Assembly (NCBI RefSeq): GCF_002018875.1
Contig: NZ_MVOL01000002.1
Location: forward strand, 372,001 to 436,000
From: Pseudomonas sp. MF4836
GTDB taxonomy: Bacteria; Pseudomonadota; Gammaproteobacteria; Pseudomonadales; Pseudomonadaceae
DNA length: 64,000 bases
Direction: 5' to 3'
A program made the translations under genes and the position numbers. The notes beneath the pieces were generated by a model that was given only the letters and a program-made list of their open reading frames with translations, ran no database searches and was not told the origin of the DNA. How positions within the stretch are numbered: position 1 is the stretch's first letter; each line of letters opens with the position of its first letter. This document shows, piece after piece, positions 1 through 10,494 of the stretch.

Positions 1-441
1 TCGGCCGACCACCTGGAATTCATGACCGAAGACGATGCTATCGCCATGGCCCAGTCCGGCACGGTGGCGGTGTTGTTGCCGGGGGCGTTCTACTTTTTGC
101 GCGAAACCCAACTGCCGCCGATGGAGGCCCTGCGCAAGCATGGGGTCAAGATCGCCGTGGCCAGCGACCTCAACCCTGGCACCTCGCCGGCGTTGTCGGT
201 GCGCCTGATGCTGAACATGGCCTGCACCTGTTTCCGCATGACTCCGGAAGAAGCCCTGGCCGGCGTCACGCTGCACGCGGCCAAGGCGCTGGGCATGGAA
301 CAGACCCATGGTTCGCTGGAGGTCGGCAAGGTCGCGGACTTTGTCGCCTGGCAGATTGATCGTCCGGCCGACCTGGCCTACTGGCTGGGCGGCGACCTGG
401 AAAAACGCGTCGTGCGTCACGGCGTGGAAGTGACTGTTTAG
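1..441 (+). CDS. hutI: Imidazolonepropionase, C-terminal part (5' end outside window)
   Basis: This is the last 146 codons of HutI. The enzyme opens the ring of imidazolone-5-propionate to N-formimino-L-glutamate in cytosolic histidine degradation. The frame is open from base 1, so the gene is cut by the window edge. The visible part carries the end of the amidohydrolase barrel (around [11 protein letters not shown] and the SDLNPGTSP motif, which holds a metal/substrate-site Asp in this family) and the small composite beta domain ([14 protein letters not shown]). The stop TAG lies 10 bases before the preferred GTG start of hutG, so the two are almost certainly cotranscribed. Identification rests on family motifs plus the neighbour. 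Confidence 0.93.
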   Translation, partial: SADHLEFMTEDDAIAMAQSGTVAVLLPGAFYFLRETQLPPMEALRKHGVKIAVASDLNPGTSPALSVRLMLNMACTCFRMTPEEALAGVTLHAAKALGMEQTHGSLEVGKVADFVAWQIDRPADLAYWLGGDLEKRVVRHGVEVTV

Positions 442-451
442 GAGAATGCTT

Positions 452-1255
452 GTGGATAAGGTGCTGAACTTCAAACAAGGCCGGGTACCGCTGCTGATCA
501 GCATGCCCCATGCCGGCGTGCGCCTGACGCCCGCCGTGGAGGCCGGGCTGATCGCCGAGGCGCAAAGCTTGCCGGACACCGACTGGCACATCCCGCAGCT
601 CTACGAGTTTGCCCAGGAACTGGGGGCCAGCACCCTGGCTGCCGAGTACTCGCGGTTTGTCATCGACCTCAACCGCCCGTCCGACGACACACCTTTATAT
701 GTCGGGGCCACTACCGGCCTGTACCCGGCCACCCTGTTCGACGGCGTGCCGTTGTTCAAGGAGGGCCATGAGCCGTCGGCCGAGGAACGGGTGAGTTACC
801 TGCAAAAGGTCTGGGGGCCGTATCACCGCACCCTGCAGGAAGAACTGGCGCGGCTGCGGGACGAGTTTGGCTACGCCTTGCTGTTCGATGCCCACTCGAT
901 CCGTTCGCTGATCCCCCATCTGTTCGAGGGCAAGCTGCCGGACTTCAACCTCGGCACCTTCAACGGCGCCAGCTGCGACCCGCAACTGGCCAACCAGCTG
1001 GAGGCTATCTGCGCCGGCCATGGCGACTACAGCCATGTGTTGAACGGGCGCTTCAAGGGCGGTCATATCACCCGCCATTACGGCAACCCGGCCGAGCATA
1101 TCCACGCGGTGCAACTGGAGCTGGCGCAGAGCACCTACATGGAAGAGTTCGAACCGTTCCGCTATCGCCCGGATCTGGCGGCGCCGACCCAGGTGGTGCT
1201 CAAGGAGTTGCTGCAAGGGTTGCTCGCCTGGGGCCGGCAGCGTTACGGCAAGTGA
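452..1255 (+). CDS. hutG: N-formylglutamate deformylase
   Basis: HutG hydrolyses N-formyl-L-glutamate to glutamate and formate, the last step of the five-step hut pathway used by pseudomonads. The product is 267 aa, normal for the family. It shows the N-terminal PLLISMPHAGVRL segment, DTDWHIPQLY, a DLNRPSDD motif and LLFDAHSI, all typical of the FGase fold. An in-frame ATG at 446 exists, but the AGGAG at 440-444 is only 1 base from it and 7 bases from the GTG at 452, so GTG is preferred. It directly follows hutI. A hairpin with a T-run at 1307-1330 probably ends the hut transcript. Confidence 0.95.
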   Translation: MDKVLNFKQGRVPLLISMPHAGVRLTPAVEAGLIAEAQSLPDTDWHIPQLYEFAQELGASTLAAEYSRFVIDLNRPSDDTPLYVGATTGLYPATLFDGVPLFKEGHEPSAEERVSYLQKVWGPYHRTLQEELARLRDEFGYALLFDAHSIRSLIPHLFEGKLPDFNLGTFNGASCDPQLANQLEAICAGHGDYSHVLNGRFKGGHITRHYGNPAEHIHAVQLELAQSTYMEEFEPFRYRPDLAAPTQVVLKELLQGLLAWGRQRYGK

Positions 1256-1306
1256 GGGTGCGCGCCCTGGCGGCAAACCCCTGAGGGGGCAGGGTTCATG
1301 TGCATG

Positions 1307-1330
1307 AATGGGGCTGACAACCCCATTTTT
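1307..1330 (+). terminator. Intrinsic terminator after hutG
   Basis: A 7-bp stem (AATGGGG / CCCCATT) with a CTGACAA loop runs into TTTTT. It is 52 bases after the hutG stop and before pip, so it fits termination of the hut operon. Confidence 0.6.
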
Positions 1331-1429
1331 CTCAAGGGCATGCCGATTGCGTAATTCGGGTTTATGATGCCGGACGGCAGAATAATTGAAGTCCCCCCAG
1401 GGATGAACCCGACCCTTACGGAGCGCGCA

Positions 1430-2401
1430 ATGCAGACTTTGTACCCGCAGATCAAACCCTACGCCCGGCACGATCTGGCTGTCGACGAACCGCATGTGCT
1501 GTACGTCGATGAAAGCGGTTCTCCGGAAGGCCTGCCGGTGGTGTTTATCCACGGTGGCCCGGGAGCCGGGTGCGATGCCCAGAGCCGCTGCTACTTCGAC
1601 CCGAACCTGTACCGCATCATCACCTTCGATCAGCGCGGTTGCGGTCGCTCCACCCCCCACGCCAGCCTTGAAAACAACACCACCTGGGACCTGGTCGCCG
1701 ACCTGGAGCGGATTCGCCTGCACCTGGGGATCGAAAAGTGGGTGGTGTTTGGCGGTTCATGGGGGTCGACCCTGGCGCTGGCTTACGCGCAAAGCCATCC
1801 AGAGCGTGTGCACGGTCTGATTCTGCGCGGGATCTTTCTGGCGCGTCCGCAGGAAATCGAGTGGTTCTACCAGAACGGCGCCAGCCGTCTGTTCCCGGAT
1901 TACTGGCAGGACTACGTGGCGCCCATCCCACAGGATGAACGCCACGACCTGCTCAACGCCTTCCACAAACGCCTGACTGGCACCGACCAGATTGCCCAGA
2001 TGCATGCGGCCAAGGCCTGGTCGACCTGGGAGGGGCGCACCGCGACCCTGCGCCCGAACCCGTTGGTGGTGGACCGCTTCTCCGAGCCGCAGCGCGCGCT
2101 GTCGATTGCCCGGATCGAATGCCACTACTTCACCAACAATGCCTTCCTTGAGCCCGACCAGCTGATTCGCGACATGGGCAAGATCGCCCACCTGCCGGGG
2201 GTTATCGTCCACGGTCGCTACGACGTGATCTGCCCCCTGGACAACGCCTGGGAGCTGCACCAGGCCTGGCCCAACAGCGAGCTGCAAGTCATCCGCGACG
2301 CCGGCCACGCGGCCTCCGAGCCAGGGATCACCGACGCCCTGGTGCGCGCCGCCGACCAGATGGCCCGGCGCCTGCTCGACCTGCCGCTTGAAGAAGCATG
2401 A
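1430..2401 (+). CDS. pip: Proline iminopeptidase (alpha/beta hydrolase, S33)
   Basis: Cytosolic peptidase that removes N-terminal proline from peptides. The 323-aa protein begins [19 protein letters not shown] and has the oxyanion motif HGGPGAG, the DQRGCGRS strand and the nucleophile elbow GGSWGST. An Asp lies in HGRYDVICP and a His in DAGHAASEP, completing a Ser-Asp-His triad. The frame is open upstream to 1364, but the ATG at 1430 has GGAG at 1420-1423 (6-base spacing) and gives the family's usual N-terminus. Its stop overlaps the dtd start (ATGA), indicating translational coupling. Confidence 0.95.
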   Translation: MQTLYPQIKPYARHDLAVDEPHVLYVDESGSPEGLPVVFIHGGPGAGCDAQSRCYFDPNLYRIITFDQRGCGRSTPHASLENNTTWDLVADLERIRLHLGIEKWVVFGGSWGSTLALAYAQSHPERVHGLILRGIFLARPQEIEWFYQNGASRLFPDYWQDYVAPIPQDERHDLLNAFHKRLTGTDQIAQMHAAKAWSTWEGRTATLRPNPLVVDRFSEPQRALSIARIECHYFTNNAFLEPDQLIRDMGKIAHLPGVIVHGRYDVICPLDNAWELHQAWPNSELQVIRDAGHAASEPGITDALVRAADQMARRLLDLPLEEA

Positions 2402-2835
2402 AGGGCCTGCTGCAACGGGTGCGTGGCGCACGAGTGGAAGTGGCGGGGGAGGTGGTAGGCGCCGTCGACCAGGGGTTGCTGGTGCTGGTGGCGGTGGAAC
2501 CCGACGACACCCGGGCCAGCGCCGACAAACTTCTGCACAAGCTGCTTAACTATCGGGTGTTCAGTGATCCCGAGGGCAAGATGAATCTGTCCCTGGCCGA
2601 GGTCGATGGCGGTCTGCTGCTGGTGTCGCAGTTCACCCTGGCCGCCGACACCAGAAGCGGCTTGCGTCCGAGCTTTTCCACGGCCGCGCCGCCAGCCCTG
2701 GGCCAGGAGCTTTTCGACTATCTATTAGCAAAGGCGCAACAGTTACATGGCAAAGTGGCATCGGGACGTTTCGGTGCGGACATGCAGGTGCATCTGGTCA
2801 ATGATGGCCCGGTAACCTTCCTGTTACAGACCTGA
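2398..2835 (+). CDS. dtd: D-aminoacyl-tRNA deacylase
   Basis: DTD frees tRNAs mischarged with D-amino acids or glycine and acts as a cytosolic homodimer. The 145-aa protein is full length. It has the N-terminal [10 protein letters not shown] strand, the SQFTLAAD motif, and the C-terminal NDGPVT motif containing the Gly-cisPro pair that enforces chirality. The start ATG overlaps the pip stop by four bases. Pairing with pip is conserved in Pseudomonas. No terminator with a T-run follows immediately. Confidence 0.96.
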   Translation: MKGLLQRVRGARVEVAGEVVGAVDQGLLVLVAVEPDDTRASADKLLHKLLNYRVFSDPEGKMNLSLAEVDGGLLLVSQFTLAADTRSGLRPSFSTAAPPALGQELFDYLLAKAQQLHGKVASGRFGADMQVHLVNDGPVTFLLQT

Positions 2836-3111
2836 AAGTGCTTGAAACATCTTTTTCCGCCGATTTAGGTCGAAAACAGCTGTTTTACCCAATAAATACT
2901 TTGTTCCCCCTGATGCGTTGTAACGCGGCCTACTAGATAATCGCGCGCTACGGGGATCAGCGTTCGTTGGTCCATTTTGACTTAGGTAGAGACTTGTCCG
3001 TGACCGCTTGGGGAATCATTTCGCCCCATCGGAGTCGGAACAATGCTCGCCAACCTGGCATATAGATAGCTGGCCGTTGGTTTTTTGATCTGTTTTCGGC
3101 GAGGGTTGCTC
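2836..3111. other. Intergenic region dtd-opgG
   Basis: 276 bases without a gene. It holds a perfect 14-base palindrome (AAAACAGCTGTTTT, 2873-2886) shortly after dtd, and presumably the opgGH promoter. I could not pick a convincing -35/-10 pair. Confidence 0.4.
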
Positions 3112-4920
3112 GTGATTGTTAGTCCCTGTAATGCACCAAAATTGTCTGCCAAACGGTTACGAAACGCGCTGCTGACAGGCTCTGCCCTGCTTTGCCTGCT
3201 TGGCGCCGGTCCGCTCATGGCTTTCAATCTGGATGATGTATCGGCCAAAGCCAAAGAGCTGGCCGGGCAGAAGTACGAGGCCCCGCGCAGTAACCTGCCG
3301 AACGAATTTCGTGACATGAAGTTCGCGGATTATCAAAAAATCCGCTTCCTCACTGAAAAAGCTGAGTGGGCCAATCAGAAAACCCCCTTCAAGCTGTCGT
3401 TCTATCACCAGGGCATGCACTTCGATACGCCGGTGAAAATCAACGAAATCACGGCCAACACCGTCGAAGAGATCAAATACGACCCAAGTCGCTTCGACTT
3501 CGGCGACGTCAAGTTCGATCCCAAGGCCACCGAGAAGCTGGGTTATGCCGGTTTCCGTGTGCTGTACCCGATCAACAAGGCCGACAAGCAAGACGAGATC
3601 ATGACCATGCTCGGCGCGAGCTACTTCCGCGTTGTGGGCAAGGGCCATACCTACGGCTTGTCCGCCCGCGGCCTGGCGATCGATACCGCCTTGCCTTCCG
3701 GCGAAGAGTTCCCGCGTTTCAGCGAGTTCTGGATCCAGCAACCCAAGCCGACCGACAAGCACCTGGTGATCTACGCCCTGCTGGACTCGCCGCGTGCAGC
3801 CGGTGCCTACCGCCTGACCCTGCGTCCGGGCAGCGACACCATCGTCGACGTCAAGGCCAAAGTGTTCCTGCGGGACAAGGTCGGCAAGCTGGGCATCGCC
3901 CCGCTGACCAGCATGTTCCTGTTCGGCGCCAACCAGCCGTCCAAGGTCCTCAACTACCGTCGCGAGTTGCATGACTCCAGCGGCCTGTCGATCCATGCCG
4001 GCAATGGCGAGTGGATCTGGCGCCCGCTGAACAACCCGAAACACCTGGCCGTGAGCAACTTCTCGGTCGAAAACCCGCGTGGTTTCGGCTTGCTGCAACG
4101 TGGCCGTGACTTCAGCCACTACGAAGACCTCGATGACCGCTACGACAAGCGCCCAAGCGCCTGGATCGAGCCGAAGGGCGATTGGGGCAAGGGCACCGTC
4201 GATCTGGTGGAGATCCCGACTGCCGATGAAACCAACGACAACATCGTTGCCTTCTGGAGCCCGGAGAAACAGCCGGAGCCGGGCCAGGCCTTTGATTTCG
4301 CCTACCGCCTGCACTGGACCATCGACGAAGCCGCCCTGCATTCGCCGGACAGCGCCTGGGTCGAGCAGACCCTGCGTTCCACGGGTGACGTCAAGCAGTC
4401 GAACCTGATCCGTCAGCCGGACGGCAGCGTGGCGTACCTGGTGGACTTCCAGGGCCCATCCCTGGCGGCCCTGCCGGAAGATGCCGAAGTGCGCAGCCAG
4501 GTCAGCGTTGGCGATAACGCCGAGCTGGTCGAAAACAGCGTGCGCTACAACCCTGAAACCAAAGGCTGGCGCCTGACCCTGCGGATGAAAATCAAGGACG
4601 CAGGCAAGTCCACCGAGATGCGTGCGGCGCTGGTGAGAAACGTGGCTCCGGCCGAGCCTGCCAAGTCGACCCTGCCGGCATCCAATTCTTCCGTGGCCAA
4701 GGCTGACAAGATTGCCGCCAAGCAACAGGAGAAGAAGGACAAGGAAGCCAAGCTGGCCGAGGCCAAGCAAGCTGACGCCAAGCCGGCCAAAGACGCCAAG
4801 GACAACAAAGACGCGAAGCAGCCTGTGGCTGCCGATGCCGCCCCAGCCACACCGGAATCTGTCCCGACTGAGCAAGTCCTGACCGAGACCTGGAGCTATC
4901 AGTTGCCTGCCGATGAGTAA
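3112..4920 (+). CDS. opgG: Periplasmic glucans biosynthesis protein G
   Basis: Periplasmic protein needed to build branched osmoregulated periplasmic glucans together with OpgH. The likely start is GTG 3112 (protein begins [18 protein letters not shown]), with GAGG at 3101-3104; the frame is open further upstream to 3085. A long signal sequence with a basic n-region and hydrophobic [14 protein letters not shown] core ends near PLMA/F (about residue 38). The OpgG domain follows to about residue 515. After it comes a Lys/Ala/Asp-rich low-complexity tail (about 520-590) absent from shorter homologs such as E. coli's, then a closing segment. The gene overlaps opgH by 8 bases. Confidence 0.95.
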   Translation: MIVSPCNAPKLSAKRLRNALLTGSALLCLLGAGPLMAFNLDDVSAKAKELAGQKYEAPRSNLPNEFRDMKFADYQKIRFLTEKAEWANQKTPFKLSFYHQGMHFDTPVKINEITANTVEEIKYDPSRFDFGDVKFDPKATEKLGYAGFRVLYPINKADKQDEIMTMLGASYFRVVGKGHTYGLSARGLAIDTALPSGEEFPRFSEFWIQQPKPTDKHLVIYALLDSPRAAGAYRLTLRPGSDTIVDVKAKVFLRDKVGKLGIAPLTSMFLFGANQPSKVLNYRRELHDSSGLSIHAGNGEWIWRPLNNPKHLAVSNFSVENPRGFGLLQRGRDFSHYEDLDDRYDKRPSAWIEPKGDWGKGTVDLVEIPTADETNDNIVAFWSPEKQPEPGQAFDFAYRLHWTIDEAALHSPDSAWVEQTLRSTGDVKQSNLIRQPDGSVAYLVDFQGPSLAALPEDAEVRSQVSVGDNAELVENSVRYNPETKGWRLTLRMKIKDAGKSTEMRAALVRNVAPAEPAKSTLPASNSSVAKADKIAAKQQEKKDKEAKLAEAKQADAKPAKDAKDNKDAKQPVAADAAPATPESVPTEQVLTETWSYQLPADE

Positions 4921-7483
4921 CTCTCAAGTACAGCCAGAGACTCTCGCCGAGTACCTGGCGCACCTGCCAATGACGGACGAGCAGCGCGCTGAACTGGCGG
5001 GTTGCCAGTCTTTCAGCGAGCTGCACCAGCGGCTGTCGTCTGCAACCTTCGATGCCCCTGCCGATGCCGCCCAGGCGTCGGTCGGCCGGCGTCTGACCCT
5101 GAGCACCGCCGAAGAGCTGGAGGACGCCGAAATGCTGGCGCTCGACGCCAGTGGCCGGGTGTGCCTCAAGGCCACGCCACCGATCCGTCGCACCAAGGTG
5201 GTTCCGGAGCCGTGGCGCACCAATATCCTGGTCCGTGGCTGGCGGCGCCTGACCGGGCGCACCAACCCGCCGGCGCCACCCAAGGATGAGCGGGTGCTCC
5301 CGGCGGCGCGCTGGCGCACCGTGGGCTCGATCCGCCGTTACATCCTGCTGGTGCTGATGCTCGGCCAGACCATCGTCGCCGGCTGGTACATGAAAGGCAT
5401 CATGCCGTACCAGGGCTGGGCCTTCGTCGACCTGGAAGAAGTCCTGCACCAACCCTTGATGCAGACCGCTACCCAGGTGCTGCCGTATGCGCTGCAGACC
5501 AGCATCCTGATCCTGTTCGGGATTCTGTTCTGCTGGGTTTCGGCGGGCTTCTGGACCGCGCTGATGGGCTTCCTCGAGTTGCTCACCGGGCATGACAAAT
5601 ACCGTATCTCCGGCGCCAGTGCCGGTGACGAACCGATCCCTCGGGACGCGCGCACCGCTCTGGTCATGCCGATCTGCAACGAAGACGTGCCGCGGGTATT
5701 CGCCGGTTTGCGAGCGACTTTCGAGTCGGTTGCCGCCACGGGTGACCTCGACCGCTTCGACTTCTTCGTGCTCAGCGACAGTAACGATGCCGATATCTGC
5801 ATCGCCGAGCAGCAGGCGTGGCTGGATGTGTGCCGTGAAGCCAAGGGCTTCGGCAAGATCTTCTATCGTCGCCGTCGTCGCCGGGTCAAACGCAAGAGCG
5901 GCAACCTCGACGACTTCTGCCGTCGCTGGGGCGGCGACTACAAGTACATGGTGGTGCTCGACGCCGACAGCGTGATGAGCGGTGAATGCCTGACCAGCCT
6001 GGTGCGCTTGATGGAAGCCACGCCGGACGCCGGGATCATTCAGACCGCGCCACGGGCTTCGGGCATGGACACGCTGTATGCGCGCATGCAGCAGTTCGCG
6101 ACCCGGGTCTACGGCCCGCTGTTCACCGCCGGCCTGCACTTCTGGCAGTTGGGTGAATCCCACTACTGGGGCCACAACGCGATCATCCGCATGCAGCCGT
6201 TCATCGAGCATTGCGCCCTGGCGCCTTTGCCGGGCAAAGGTGCGTTCGCCGGTGCGATTCTTTCCCACGACTTCGTCGAAGCTGCGCTGATGCGCCGTGC
6301 CGGCTGGGGTGTGTGGATTGCCTACGACCTGCCGGGCAGCTATGAAGAACTGCCGCCGAACCTGCTGGACGAACTCAAGCGTGACCGTCGCTGGTGCCAC
6401 GGCAACCTGATGAACTTTCGCCTGTTCCTGGTAAAAGGCATGCACCCGGTGCACCGCGCGGTGTTCCTCACTGGCGTGATGTCCTACCTGTCGGCGCCCT
6501 TGTGGTTCTTCTTCCTGGTGTTGTCCACCGCCCTGCTGGCAGTGAACACGCTGATGGAGCCGCAGTACTTCATGGAGCCGCGCCAACTGTACCCGCTGTG
6601 GCCGCAATGGCACCCGGACAAGGCCGTGGCCCTGTTCTCGACCACCATCGTGCTGCTGTTCCTGCCCAAGTTGCTGAGCATCATCCTGATCTGGGCCAAG
6701 GGCGCGAAAGAGTTCGGCGGCAAGTTCAAGGTGACCCTGTCGATGCTGCTGGAGATGCTGTTCTCCATGCTGCTGGCGCCGGTGCGGATGATTTTCCACA
6801 CCCGCTTCGTTCTGGCCGCGTTCCTCGGCTGGGCTGCGACCTGGAACTCGCCACAGCGTGACGACGACTCCACGCCGTGGAGCGAGGCGGTCAAGCGCCA
6901 CGGTCCGCAGACCTTGCTGGGTTTCTTCTGGGCATTGCTGGTGGTGTGGCTGAACCCGAGCTTCCTGTGGTGGCTGGTGCCGATTGTCGGTTCGCTGATG
7001 CTGTCGATCCCGGTGTCGGTGATCTCCAGCCGTGTCGGCCTGGGCCTGAAGTCCCGTGACGAGAGCCTGTTCCTGATCCCCGAGGAATACAATCCGCCGC
7101 AGGCCTTGCTGGCAACTGACCAGTACACCCACGAAAACCGCTGGCACGCCCTCAACGACGGCTTTATCCGTGCCGTGGTCGACCCGCAGCAGAACGCCCT
7201 GGCGTGTGCGCTGGCGACCTCCCGTCACGGTCAGGCCGAGCCGATCGAGTGGCTGCGTATCGAGCGCGTGCGGCATGCGCTGAAAGTCGGGCCGGCGGCC
7301 CTCAACAACAGCGAGCGCCTGGCGCTGTTGAGCGACCCGGTGGCCCTGGCCCGCCTGCATGAGCAGGTCTGGAGCGAAGGCCACGGTGAATGGCTCGGTG
7401 CCTGGCGCCAGTCGGTAGACGCCGACCCCCATGCCCCGCTGTTACCGTTGCAACCGCTGATCGCGGCCCCGCAACCGGCCTGA
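4913..7483 (+). CDS. opgH: Glucans biosynthesis glucosyltransferase H
   Basis: Inner-membrane family-2 glycosyltransferase that polymerises UDP-glucose into the linear backbone of periplasmic glucans and moves it outward. The 856-aa protein has a soluble N-terminus, membrane helices near residues 143-163 and 195-220, a GT-A domain with [20 protein letters not shown] and the acceptor-site [10 protein letters not shown], and a second group of helices from about 520 onward. The start ATG lies inside the last codons of opgG, so the two are coupled. A strong hairpin follows at 7488-7519. Confidence 0.96.
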   Translation: MSNSQVQPETLAEYLAHLPMTDEQRAELAGCQSFSELHQRLSSATFDAPADAAQASVGRRLTLSTAEELEDAEMLALDASGRVCLKATPPIRRTKVVPEPWRTNILVRGWRRLTGRTNPPAPPKDERVLPAARWRTVGSIRRYILLVLMLGQTIVAGWYMKGIMPYQGWAFVDLEEVLHQPLMQTATQVLPYALQTSILILFGILFCWVSAGFWTALMGFLELLTGHDKYRISGASAGDEPIPRDARTALVMPICNEDVPRVFAGLRATFESVAATGDLDRFDFFVLSDSNDADICIAEQQAWLDVCREAKGFGKIFYRRRRRRVKRKSGNLDDFCRRWGGDYKYMVVLDADSVMSGECLTSLVRLMEATPDAGIIQTAPRASGMDTLYARMQQFATRVYGPLFTAGLHFWQLGESHYWGHNAIIRMQPFIEHCALAPLPGKGAFAGAILSHDFVEAALMRRAGWGVWIAYDLPGSYEELPPNLLDELKRDRRWCHGNLMNFRLFLVKGMHPVHRAVFLTGVMSYLSAPLWFFFLVLSTALLAVNTLMEPQYFMEPRQLYPLWPQWHPDKAVALFSTTIVLLFLPKLLSIILIWAKGAKEFGGKFKVTLSMLLEMLFSMLLAPVRMIFHTRFVLAAFLGWAATWNSPQRDDDSTPWSEAVKRHGPQTLLGFFWALLVVWLNPSFLWWLVPIVGSLMLSIPVSVISSRVGLGLKSRDESLFLIPEEYNPPQALLATDQYTHENRWHALNDGFIRAVVDPQQNALACALATSRHGQAEPIEWLRIERVRHALKVGPAALNNSERLALLSDPVALARLHEQVWSEGHGEWLGAWRQSVDADPHAPLLPLQPLIAAPQPA

Positions 7484-7487
7484 CGCC

Positions 7488-7519
7488 AACGCCCTTGAGC
7501 TCCCACTCAAGGGCGTTTT
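7488..7519 (+). terminator. Intrinsic terminator of opgGH
   Basis: A 12-base arm (AACGCCCTTGAG) and its complement (CTCAAGGGCGTT) flank a 6-base loop, followed by a short T-run. It begins five bases after the opgH stop. Confidence 0.75.
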
Positions 7520-7545
7520 ACATTGCACCACCCCCCTTCAACCCC

Positions 7546-7654
7546 GTAGCCGCTGCCGCAGGTTGCGCCCGCCGGTACTGGCGCCACCTCTTTTCCTGAC
7601 ACGCTCCGGCGCCCCATAGGGCCAGCGCAGCCTCGCGGGCTCGGCAGCGGCTAC
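7546..7654. repeat. REP/REPIN-like palindromic pair, family GTAGCCGCTGCCG
   Basis: GTAGCCGCTGCCG at 7546-7558 and its perfect inverse CGGCAGCGGCTAC at 7642-7654 enclose about 83 bases. The same core recurs at 10491-10623, 28807-28905 and 58173-58185, always between genes. This is typical of Pseudomonas REP elements mobilised as inverted doublets. Confidence 0.7.
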
Positions 7655-7729
7655 AGGTCATACTTTTTCTGGTGCTTCTGCGGTGCTCTCTGGGGCCAGC
7701 GCACGGGGTTGTCGTGCTGACAAAAAACC

Positions 7730-7757
7730 TTGTGCAAATGGCCGAGTGCGTTAGCAT
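7730..7757 (+). promoter_or_regulatory. Candidate sigma-70 promoter of the ABC transporter operon
   Basis: TTGTGC at 7730-7735, a 16-base spacer and TAGCAT at 7752-7757. It lies about 110 bases before the binding-protein start. This is a match to consensus by eye only. Confidence 0.4.
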
Positions 7758-7868
7758 CGCTCCCGCAAATTCTTGCGCGTGAACGACAACGGCTTGATAT
7801 CCGGAGATTTTCCGTCCGGCGCCAGTACGCGCAGGCATCACAATAAAATCGGTTCAGGGGACTTGAAG

Positions 7869-8666
7869 ATGAAGAAGTATCTCTCGATGCTGCTGCTCGG
7901 CGTCAGCGCCTTGGTGGCAGTCAACGCAGCCCAGGCGGGCGCCATCGACGACGCGGTCAAGCGCGGCACATTGAAAGTCGGCATGGACCCGACCTACATG
8001 CCGTTTGAAATGACCAACAAGCGTGGCGAGATCATCGGTTTTGAAGTCGACCTGCTCAAAGCCATGGCCAAGTCCATGGGCGTCAAGCTGGAGATGGTTT
8101 CCACCGGTTACGACGGCATCATCCCGGCCCTGCTGACCGACAAGTTCGACATGATCGGCAGCGGCATGACCCTGACCCAGGAACGCAACCTGCGCCTGAA
8201 CTTCAGCGACCCCTTCATCGTGGTCGGCCAGACCCTGCTGATCCGCAAAGAACTCGAAGGCACTATCAAGTCCTATAAAGACCTGAACAGCGCCGACTAC
8301 CGCATCACCTCCAAACTCGGCACCACCGGTGAGATGGTCGCCAAGAAGCTGATCGCCAAAGCCAAGTACCACGGTTACGACAATGAGCAGGAAGCGGTGC
8401 TCGACGTGGTCAACGGCAAGGCCGACGCCTTTATCTACGACGCCCCGTACAACGTGGTGGCGCTGGGCAAGGTCGGCAACGGCAAGCTTACGTTCCTCGA
8501 TAAGCCGTTCACCTACGAGCCTCTGGCCTTCGGTCTGAAGAAGGGTGACTACGACAGCATCAACTTCATCAACAACTTCCTGCACCAGATCCACGAAGAC
8601 GGCACCTACGATCGCATCCATGACAAGTGGTTCAAGAGCACCGAGTGGCTCAAGGACATGGAATAA
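7869..8666 (+). CDS. Polar amino-acid-type ABC transporter, periplasmic binding protein
   Basis: 265-aa solute-binding protein of the SBP_bac_3 family. It starts MKKYLSMLLLGVSALVAV and has a signal peptide cleaved near NAAQA/G. AGGGGA at 7856-7861 sits 7 bases before this ATG; the longer open frame from 7773 lacks such support. Ligand-site features of the family are visible: DPTYMPFE, GFEVDL, GYDGIIPALL, MIGSGMTLTQER and KLGTTGE. It heads a three-gene importer with the permease and ATPase that follow. Substrate cannot be read from sequence; a polar amino acid or related compound is the family expectation. Confidence 0.92.
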   Translation: MKKYLSMLLLGVSALVAVNAAQAGAIDDAVKRGTLKVGMDPTYMPFEMTNKRGEIIGFEVDLLKAMAKSMGVKLEMVSTGYDGIIPALLTDKFDMIGSGMTLTQERNLRLNFSDPFIVVGQTLLIRKELEGTIKSYKDLNSADYRITSKLGTTGEMVAKKLIAKAKYHGYDNEQEAVLDVVNGKADAFIYDAPYNVVALGKVGNGKLTFLDKPFTYEPLAFGLKKGDYDSINFINNFLHQIHEDGTYDRIHDKWFKSTEWLKDME

Positions 8667-8807
8667 GCACCCTGTAGCCAAGGCGCTGGTTTTCTTCGGG
8701 CCGCTTTGCGGTTCCGCCAGCGCCGTCGCCGCGCCCCGCTCTTTGACCAAGGCAGCATCCCCCTACCGTTGGGGGCTGTCCTTTGATCGCTATGGATTCA
8801 CCGACCC
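8667..8807 (+). promoter_or_regulatory. Intercistronic hairpins between binding protein and permease
   Basis: The 141-base gap carries an 8-bp inverted repeat (GGCGCTGG 8682-8689 / CCAGCGCC 8717-8724) and a second stem formed by CCCCC and GGGGG around 8760-8775. Neither has a T-run. In similar importer operons such structures protect the binding-protein message and lower downstream expression; that role is inferred here. Confidence 0.45.
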
Positions 8808-9767
8808 ATGAAGCAGAAAAAAGCCCAGTGGCCCTGGCACATCCTGACCGTACTGGTCCTGATCGGCCTGGCCGGCGCCTTGTATTACGCCACCTCGCTG
8901 ATGTCTTACGAATGGCGCTGGAACCGCGTACCGCAGTATTTCGTCTACCAGGCTGAAGAGCCCCAGCGCGCCGCGGAGGTTTCCACCGTCAGCCAGCTGG
9001 TGCGCAAGGGCGATACGTTCGAGGTCTCCCTGCGCAACGACGGCGGCAACGAGCAGGTGCTGACGGTCGATGCGACCAGCCTGCAAGTGGCCAATGGCGA
9101 CGATGTGGGCGAAGGCGATGTGATTGGCATGACTTACCACTGGGCGGCCGGGCCGCTGTTGTGGGGGCTGTGGACCACCTTGTGGCTGTCGGTGGTGTCC
9201 GGCGTGCTCGGGCTGCTGATCGGCCTGGCAACGGGCCTGTGCCGGCTGTCGAGCAACCCGACCCTGCGTGATCTGTCGACGATTTATGTCGAGTTGGTAC
9301 GGGGCACGCCGCTGCTGGTGCAGATTTTCATTTTCTACTTCTTTATCGGCACCGTGCTCAATCTGTCCCGGGAGTTCGCCGGGATTGCCGCGCTGTCGCT
9401 GTTCACCGGCGCCTATGTGGCGGAAATCATTCGCGCCGGGGTGCAGTCCATTGCCCGCGGGCAGAACGAAGCCGCGCGCTCCCTGGGCTTGAGCGGTGGC
9501 CAGTCGATGCGCCATGTGGTGCTGCCGCAGGCGCTCAAGCGCGTGCTGCCGCCGTTGGCCGGACAGTTCATCAGCCTGGTCAAGGACACCTCGCTGGTCT
9601 CGGTGATCGCCATTACCGAACTGCTCAAGAGCGGCCGCGAGGTGATCACCACCTCGTTCTCGCCGTTCGAGATCCTGTTCTGCGTGGCCGGTCTTTATCT
9701 GTTGATCAACCTGCCGCTGTCGAAAATCGCCAGCCGGCTTGAGCGGAGGCTCGCGCAAAGTGATTGA
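8808..9767 (+). CDS. Amino-acid-type ABC transporter permease with N-terminal periplasmic insert
   Basis: 319-aa inner-membrane permease of the His/Glu/Gln/Arg type. Typical family members are about 220-250 aa. Here helix 1 (about residues 11-32) is followed by roughly 70 polar residues (about 35-105) predicted to face the periplasm. The standard permease unit then starts near residue 110. The conserved EAA loop reads about [20 protein letters not shown] (residues 206-225). The last codons overlap the start of the ATPase gene by 8 bases. The insert is seen directly; its role is unknown. Confidence 0.92.
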   Translation: MKQKKAQWPWHILTVLVLIGLAGALYYATSLMSYEWRWNRVPQYFVYQAEEPQRAAEVSTVSQLVRKGDTFEVSLRNDGGNEQVLTVDATSLQVANGDDVGEGDVIGMTYHWAAGPLLWGLWTTLWLSVVSGVLGLLIGLATGLCRLSSNPTLRDLSTIYVELVRGTPLLVQIFIFYFFIGTVLNLSREFAGIAALSLFTGAYVAEIIRAGVQSIARGQNEAARSLGLSGGQSMRHVVLPQALKRVLPPLAGQFISLVKDTSLVSVIAITELLKSGREVITTSFSPFEILFCVAGLYLLINLPLSKIASRLERRLAQSD

Positions 9768-10494
9768 AGTCCGCGATCTGGTAAAAGTCTTCGACACCCG
9801 CGGCCAAGTGGTGCGCGCGGTGGATAACGTCACCACCCAGGTGGCCCGTGGCGAAGTGCTGGTGGTGATCGGCCCGTCCGGCTCCGGCAAATCGACCTTC
9901 CTGCGTTGCCTCAATGGCCTGGAGGAATTCGACTCCGGCTCGGTGAGCATCGACGGCCTGCAACTGGCCGACCCCAAGACCGATGTGAACGCCTACCGCC
10001 GGGAAGTGGGCATGGTGTTCCAGCACTTCAACCTGTTTCCGCACATGACGGTGCTGGAAAACCTGTGCCTGGCGCAGAAAGTGGTGCGCAAGCGCGGCAA
10101 GAAAGAGCGCGAGGCCAAGGCCCTGGCACTGCTGGAAAAAGTCGGTATTGCGCAGAAGGCCAATGAGTTTCCGTCACGTCTGTCCGGCGGCCAGCAGCAG
10201 CGCGTGGCGATTGCCCGGGCGCTGGCGATGGAGCCCAAGGTCATGCTGTTCGATGAGCCGACCTCGGCCCTGGACCCGGAAATGGTCGGCGAAGTGCTGG
10301 ACGTGATGAAAACCCTGGCCCTGGAAGGCATGACCATGGTCTGCGTGACCCACGAAATGGGCTTCGCCCGGGAAGTGGCGGACCGGGTGCTGTTTTTCGA
10401 CCACGGCAAACTGCTGGAAGACGCCGCGCCGGCCGCGTTCTTCGACGCCCCCCAGGACCCCCGGGCCCAGGCCTTCTTGCGCCAGGTGCTGTAG
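9760..10494 (+). CDS. Amino-acid-type ABC transporter ATP-binding protein
   Basis: 244-aa cytosolic ATPase that powers the importer. It has Walker A GPSGSGKS (38-45), the Q-loop in [10 protein letters not shown], signature LSGGQQQR (141-148), Walker B VMLFDEP (161-167), a D-loop and the switch His in VTHEMGFA. Start GTG 9760 gives the usual [11 protein letters not shown] opening, with GGAGG at 9745-9749. It overlaps the end of the permease gene. The stop codon lies within a REP core (GTAGCCGCT, 10491-10499). Confidence 0.95.
   Translation: MIEVRDLVKVFDTRGQVVRAVDNVTTQVARGEVLVVIGPSGSGKSTFLRCLNGLEEFDSGSVSIDGLQLADPKTDVNAYRREVGMVFQHFNLFPHMTVLENLCLAQKVVRKRGKKEREAKALALLEKVGIAQKANEFPSRLSGGQQQRVAIARALAMEPKVMLFDEPTSALDPEMVGEVLDVMKTLALEGMTMVCVTHEMGFAREVADRVLFFDHGKLLEDAAPAAFFDAPQDPRAQAFLRQVL

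Larger units (their letters stand above)
7484..7868. other. Intergenic region opgH to ABC transporter
   Basis: 385 bases without a convincing gene. It contains the opgH terminator (7488-7519), a REP-type palindromic pair (7546-7654) and a plausible sigma-70 promoter (7730-7757) for the downstream transporter. Confidence 0.6.

Noticed and set aside
4592..7432. A 946-codon open frame on the minus strand opposite opgGH
   Set aside because: It is antisense to two well-supported genes. Its product is rich in His, Arg and Gln with no domain, as expected from GC-biased third positions of the true genes.
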